From assembly GCA_937952975.1 (NCBI GenBank), contig CALFXX010000122.1, positions 9,430 to 73,429 of the forward strand: DNA of 64,000 bases, in the 5' to 3' direction. Of the stretch, positions 60,966 to 64,000 are shown in pieces. Below the pieces are notes generated by a model that was given only the letters and a program-made list of their open reading frames with translations, was not told the origin of the DNA and did not search any database. Positions within the stretch are counted from its first letter, which is position 1, and each line of letters begins with the position of its first letter. This DNA comes from an uncultured Alcaligenaceae bacterium. GTDB lineage: Bacteria; Pseudomonadota; Gammaproteobacteria; Burkholderiales; Burkholderiaceae_B. The translations under genes were made by a program, and so were the position numbers.

Positions 60966-62471
60966 TTAGGCAACACCGCGGTTCACATAGCCATACGCCA
61001 TGTTGGTGCGCCCTTCTCCGTGGCGATCGTAAATTGCTTTACCACTGGCGATCTTATCGGCGCTGACAGCGGCACGTTGGGCCGGCGTAAAGTTGTACAA
61101 GCGTGCGTTGTTCTCACCAAAAATGGCACGCTTAATCGGACCATCCGCCGGGCCTAAGGGCTTCAAGCTATAACGCTTTTGTAGGTCTTCGGGGATCTCG
61201 AGGCGACGGAGCGCTTCGATTTGCCATTGTGGTGCACCCGTCCAAATCGCATCGGTGCCCCAACACACGTGATCAACACCCAGACCTGCGATCAACTGAC
61301 CCATCATCACAGCCGACACGCGTGGATCGGCAATCGTAGACTGTGCAAATAATTGCCCAACATCGGCGTACACATTATTAACACCGTACTTGCCAGGGAT
61401 ATCAGCCAAATCACTGACCCAGTCGATACGACCAGTTTTTTCAAATTGCTCCCAGGCACCTTCAGCACCACCATTACCGCTATAACGATAGCCACCGTGA
61501 TAGATGATGAAATTTAATTGTGGCCAATCTTTTGCGGCCTTGGCAACATCATCGACCTTGGCGTATTGCAACAAGTTTGGAAAACTCTTTTCGACCGAAG
61601 GTGGAAACAAACCTTTATGAATGCACACGTTTTTAAGCCCAGCTTTGGCAAACTTTTCGTATGCGGGATACACCAGCTTTTCATCATCTAACCGCCAAGG
61701 GTGCACCGACAACTGCTTGTTGGTGTTGTCGCCAATTGTGTAGCCTTTAAATGAGTCTGGCTTAAGCACTTCAATGGCGCGATCGATCTCGTCCATCCAC
61801 CCCGCGTAGCCTGGGGTAAAGATGGCATGCGCAAACGCGCGCTTTGAGCCCGCGATTGAATTGATCGTGGCACGTGCCTGATTTTTCATATCGTTGGTTA
61901 AAAACCAATCTGAAACTTTTTCAGACGGTGCGCCGCTGATACAGGCCACCTTGGTATCGCTATCCAAAAATATTTCTTTTAGGTAGTTGGCAAACTTAAG
62001 ATCTTCAAGCGTTTGGGGTTTGCCCACCAAGGCCGGGTTCCAGCCAGCCTTACCCACCGCCTCGCGACTGCGTGCAAAACCCTCAAGGCTGGTGTCATCG
62101 CGCAAAAAGTGCGTGTGCATGTCCATGATGAACTGCCCAGACAACGACTGAGCGCGCTCGTTCGCCATCTCAGGCGTGGCAGCCTCGGCACGCGACACAC
62201 CAAATACTGGGCCGTAGGTATCATTCATCGCCAAAAACGCGGCGGCCATCCCTGACGCTGACTTAAAAAACTTACGGCGCGTAAGGCCTTGTTTTTTTGC
62301 AAGCTCTGCACCCAGTGCCTTCACCCGCGCTTCATATTCTTTTTGCTTAGGCGTTTGCGCGCCAGGCAGAAACTCATCACTTGAAACGCACTGAACCGGA
62401 ATTGGCGCCGGAAAAATCGAAGACTCGGCAGGGATTAGGGCAGCAAGTTCGTCAGGACTAAGAAGGCTCAT
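60966..62471 (-). CDS. Amidohydrolase family 2 protein with embedded Tat motif
   Basis: 501 residues. A long polar leader of about 62 residues precedes LTRRKFFKSASGMAAAFLAM, a strong twin-arginine signal. The amidohydrolase (TIM-barrel) domain then shows MDMHTHF with the H-x-H metal motif, KNVCIHKG, FIIYHGGYR, VYADVG and VCWGTDAIW with the late metal Asp. Probably a decarboxylase or hydrolase acting in the periplasm. Other members of this subgroup, as I recall, share the long leader. It starts about 160 bases from the divergent toxin-antitoxin pair. Confidence 0.88.
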   Translation of the reverse strand: MSLLSPDELAALIPAESSIFPAPIPVQCVSSDEFLPGAQTPKQKEYEARVKALGAELAKKQGLTRRKFFKSASGMAAAFLAMNDTYGPVFGVSRAEAATPEMANERAQSLSGQFIMDMHTHFLRDDTSLEGFARSREAVGKAGWNPALVGKPQTLEDLKFANYLKEIFLDSDTKVACISGAPSEKVSDWFLTNDMKNQARATINSIAGSKRAFAHAIFTPGYAGWMDEIDRAIEVLKPDSFKGYTIGDNTNKQLSVHPWRLDDEKLVYPAYEKFAKAGLKNVCIHKGLFPPSVEKSFPNLLQYAKVDDVAKAAKDWPQLNFIIYHGGYRYSGNGGAEGAWEQFEKTGRIDWVSDLADIPGKYGVNNVYADVGQLFAQSTIADPRVSAVMMGQLIAGLGVDHVCWGTDAIWTGAPQWQIEALRRLEIPEDLQKRYSLKPLGPADGPIKRAIFGENNARLYNFTPAQRAAVSADKIASGKAIYDRHGEGRTNMAYGYVNRGVA

Positions 62472-62581
62472 GGTGGGGTCGGCTCAAAGAGAGTTGGCGA
62501 AACGGGATCAACCGTTACTTTTGCACAAATCACTCAAAAAATATAGGCTCAATCGCCACACATAAGAAGGCTTAGTTTTAA

Positions 62582-62614
62582 TTTCATGCGATAATGCAAT
62601 CATGCGGCATGAAA
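62582..62614 (+). promoter_or_regulatory. Operator-like inverted repeat and -10 element of the toxin-antitoxin pair
   Basis: TTTCATGC (62582-62589) and GCATGAAA (62607-62614) are perfect 8-base inverted arms separated by 17 bases. Inside lies GATAAT (62590-62595), a five-of-six match to a -10 box. The site sits 15 bases before the antitoxin ATG, as in self-repressed toxin-antitoxin operons. No convincing -35 is seen. Confidence 0.5.
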
Positions 62615-62629
62615 ATAAAGAGGCGCGAC

Positions 62630-62932
62630 ATGGATGCACTCCCAGCAGAACAACAAATCGTTAAGTCAATTGGGACGAGTGGTCAGATCTCACTCGGTAA
62701 GGAGTTCGCTGGGCGAAAGGTATTAGTCGAAAACCCCGAACCCGGCGTTTGGGTCATTCGAACCGTAACAATCATCCCAGACAACGAACGATGGCTGCAC
62801 CAGCCTTCAACTGCAAAGAAACTAGACAGCGCCTTGGCGTGGGCAAATCAGAATCTAGCTACAGCATCAAATCCTGATCAACTCCCACTGCCTAAAGCCT
62901 ATGCCCCCAAGCGTAAAACGCGTACTGCTTGA
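62630..62932 (+). CDS. Probable antitoxin (AbrB/SpoVT-like)
   Basis: 100 residues from the ATG at 62630, chosen because GAGG lies six bases upstream; in-frame ATGs at 62594 and 62609 lie inside the operator-like repeat. IVKSIGTSGQISLGKEFAGR followed by VLVENPEPGVWVIRTV resembles the small swapped-hairpin DNA-binding fold of AbrB/SpoVT antitoxins. The tail is basic (APKRKTRTA). The following gene overlaps it by 32 bases and looks like a RelE/ParE-type toxin. Pairing, size and operator point to a type II toxin-antitoxin module; identity is inferred. Confidence 0.65.
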   Translation: MDALPAEQQIVKSIGTSGQISLGKEFAGRKVLVENPEPGVWVIRTVTIIPDNERWLHQPSTAKKLDSALAWANQNLATASNPDQLPLPKAYAPKRKTRTA

Positions 62933-63221
62933 TTTAAACAACCCAACCTTTCAAGAAAGCTGGTTCAACCTTCAAGCAGATCAAGCCGAGAGGGTTCGTC
63001 ATGCGTTCAAGAAAATCACACAATTAACTTGGAACGAGCTTTACCGAGACGCGGGGCTAAAGTGGGAGCGCGTACAAAGTATTCAAGCACCTCGAGGTGT
63101 CGACTCGCTGTATACCTTTCGCATCACGCAATCGGTACGTGGCGTGGGCTTTCGAGAAAGCGACTTTTTGCGGGTTTTACTCATTCAACCCGATCATGAC
63201 GCAACCTACGGTAAAAAATAA
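62901..63221 (+). CDS. Probable RelE/ParE-like toxin
   Basis: 106 residues from an ATG inside the preceding gene. The ending FRESDFLRVLLIQPDHDATYGKK-type layout (R-V-L-L-I then D-H-D-x-x-Y-G) and the central YTFRITQSVRGVGF strand resemble the RelE/ParE RNase or gyrase-toxin fold; the amino half is helical and longer than in most RelE proteins. Overlap with the antitoxin gene suggests coupled translation. It converges on the flavoprotein gene with a three-base gap. Target and activity are unknown. Confidence 0.62.
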   Translation: MPPSVKRVLLDLNNPTFQESWFNLQADQAERVRHAFKKITQLTWNELYRDAGLKWERVQSIQAPRGVDSLYTFRITQSVRGVGFRESDFLRVLLIQPDHDATYGKK

Positions 63222-63224
63222 CGC

Positions 63225-64000
63225 CTATTCACTCAACCACTCATTCACCCCAACCGCTGCCGCTTTACCCGACGCCATCACCCCGTTAATGAGATACCCG
63301 CCAGTTGGGGCTTCCCAGTCAAGCATTTCACCGGCGCAAAACACGCCGGGTAAATTTTTAATCATCAGTTGCTGGGTCAGACCTTCAAACTGCACACCAC
63401 CTGCGGTGCTGATTGCCTCGTCGATTGGGCGGCAAGCGCTTAAGACAATTGGCAGGGCTTTCATACCGGCGGCGAGTTGGGCCGCATCCTTAAACGTTTC
63501 AGCCGATAAGCATTCGCGCAGTAATGCAGCTTTGACGCCGTGCACACCTAAACGTGAGCGTAAGTGGGAGGATAGCGAGCGCGTACCCCGTGGGTGCGAC
63601 ACTTCAGTCAACACTTTTTCGGCGGTGTAATCGGGTAATAAATCAACGTACAGCGTGACTTGCCCGTTGCGCAGGATTTCATCGCGCAAAGCAGCCGAAA
63701 GGGTATAAATGGCGCCGCCCTCTAGGCCGTGTTCAGTGATCAGGCATTCACCACGCAAGTGCGCAGTGTGCGCGGCTGCCGCTTGTGTGCCTGCGGCCTT
63801 TGCACTTTTGCCGCGACCTTTGGTTGCCTTTGCAGGCGTGGTCGTCAGCCAAAACTCAGCAGTCTTAAGCGGTTGGCCCGCACACTGATCGATAAAGTGC
63901 TGTGACCACTTTGTTTCAAAACCACCATTGCTCGGCAACAGCGGAGCAAGCTGCACGCCCTGTTGTTGCAACAATGGCCACCAGGCACCGTCTGAGCCCA
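63225..64000 (-). CDS. HI0933-type flavoprotein (NAD(P)/FAD-dependent oxidoreductase), N-terminus beyond window
   Basis: The frame is open to base 64000, so the amino part with the FAD-binding fold is missing. Visible is GSDGAWWPLLQQQGV, then LLPSNGGFETKWSQHF, ITEHGLEGGAIYTLSAALRD, and the C-terminal FAD contact LPGVFCAGEMLDWEAPTGGY, which are typical of the TIGR03862/HI0933 group. A Lys/Ala-rich insert (KATKGRGKSAKAAGTQ) sits in the middle domain. Function of the family is not well defined. Confidence 0.88.
   Translation of the reverse strand, partial: GSDGAWWPLLQQQGVQLAPLLPSNGGFETKWSQHFIDQCAGQPLKTAEFWLTTTPAKATKGRGKSAKAAGTQAAAAHTAHLRGECLITEHGLEGGAIYTLSAALRDEILRNGQVTLYVDLLPDYTAEKVLTEVSHPRGTRSLSSHLRSRLGVHGVKAALLRECLSAETFKDAAQLAAGMKALPIVLSACRPIDEAISTAGGVQFEGLTQQLMIKNLPGVFCAGEMLDWEAPTGGYLINGVMASGKAAAVGVNEWLSE

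Overview
The window looks like a chromosome segment of a betaproteobacterium, most likely order Burkholderiales and perhaps family Alcaligenaceae. Two things suggest this: the fmdB-type gene / DUF502 gene / aspS block with an endonuclease-phosphatase gene and clsB beside it, and a Bug-type (TctC) solute receptor among acyl-CoA, amidase and dioxygenase genes. Base composition is moderate (about half G+C by eye). I saw no rRNA, tRNA, insertion sequence, prophage or CRISPR array. The genus cannot be named from this sequence alone.

About 1-38,000 is a very large surface-polysaccharide locus made of several sub-loci. (A) 1-15,291, minus strand: one tightly packed unit running from a YdcF-like gene through three paralogous GT-A enzymes, a DUF5672 protein, a WecA/MraY-like initiating transferase, GDP-fucose synthase, a PglK-like ABC flippase, a glutamine-dependent amidotransferase (asnB) and several GT-B glycosyltransferases. 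Many junctions overlap (ATGA, TAATG). (B) 15,382-19,059, plus strand: rfbA, rfbC and an O-antigen polymerase/ligase-like membrane protein. (C) 19,136-23,556, minus strand: ugd and a UDP-xylose synthase feeding a GtrB-like / GtrA-like / small membrane protein trio. (D) 23,590-32,331, minus strand: manC, wzm, wzt, a WbdD-like methyltransferase and a WbdA-like double glycosyltransferase, in the gene order of E. coli O8/O9-type ABC-dependent O antigens, preceded by one more glycosyltransferase. (E) 32,539-35,741, plus strand: gmd, rmd and a glycosyltransferase, supplying and probably using GDP-D-rhamnose. (F) 35,784-38,018, minus strand: a WbpZ/WbdC-like glycosyltransferase and a second WecA-like transferase. 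A further O-antigen ligase-like gene and galE lie at 43,912-46,220. Together these imply at least two glycans: one made by a flippase/polymerase-type route and one by the Wzm/Wzt route.

From 38,108 to 46,220 acyl-CoA ligase, TauD-like dioxygenase, Bug receptor and MFS exporter genes come before the ligase and galE genes. From 46,492 to 52,322 lies the conserved coiled-coil gene / clsB / endonuclease / aspS / DUF502 / fmdB block. From 52,634 to 62,471 come metabolic genes: amidase, Na+/H+ antiporter, ureidoglycolate lyase, GMC oxidoreductase, free-Met-sulfoxide reductase, MmgE/PrpD protein, IclR regulator and a Tat-exported amidohydrolase. The end holds a probable toxin-antitoxin pair with an inverted repeat around its promoter, and a truncated HI0933-type flavoprotein gene.

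Smaller points worth attention: a 19-bp degenerate tandem array that runs exactly into the allA start codon, a possible 26-residue gene inside the glycan operon, a methyltransferase with altered SAM motifs, and a duplicated GT-B-like family with an NPIS-GHLDSW amino-terminal signature that I cannot place in a named family.
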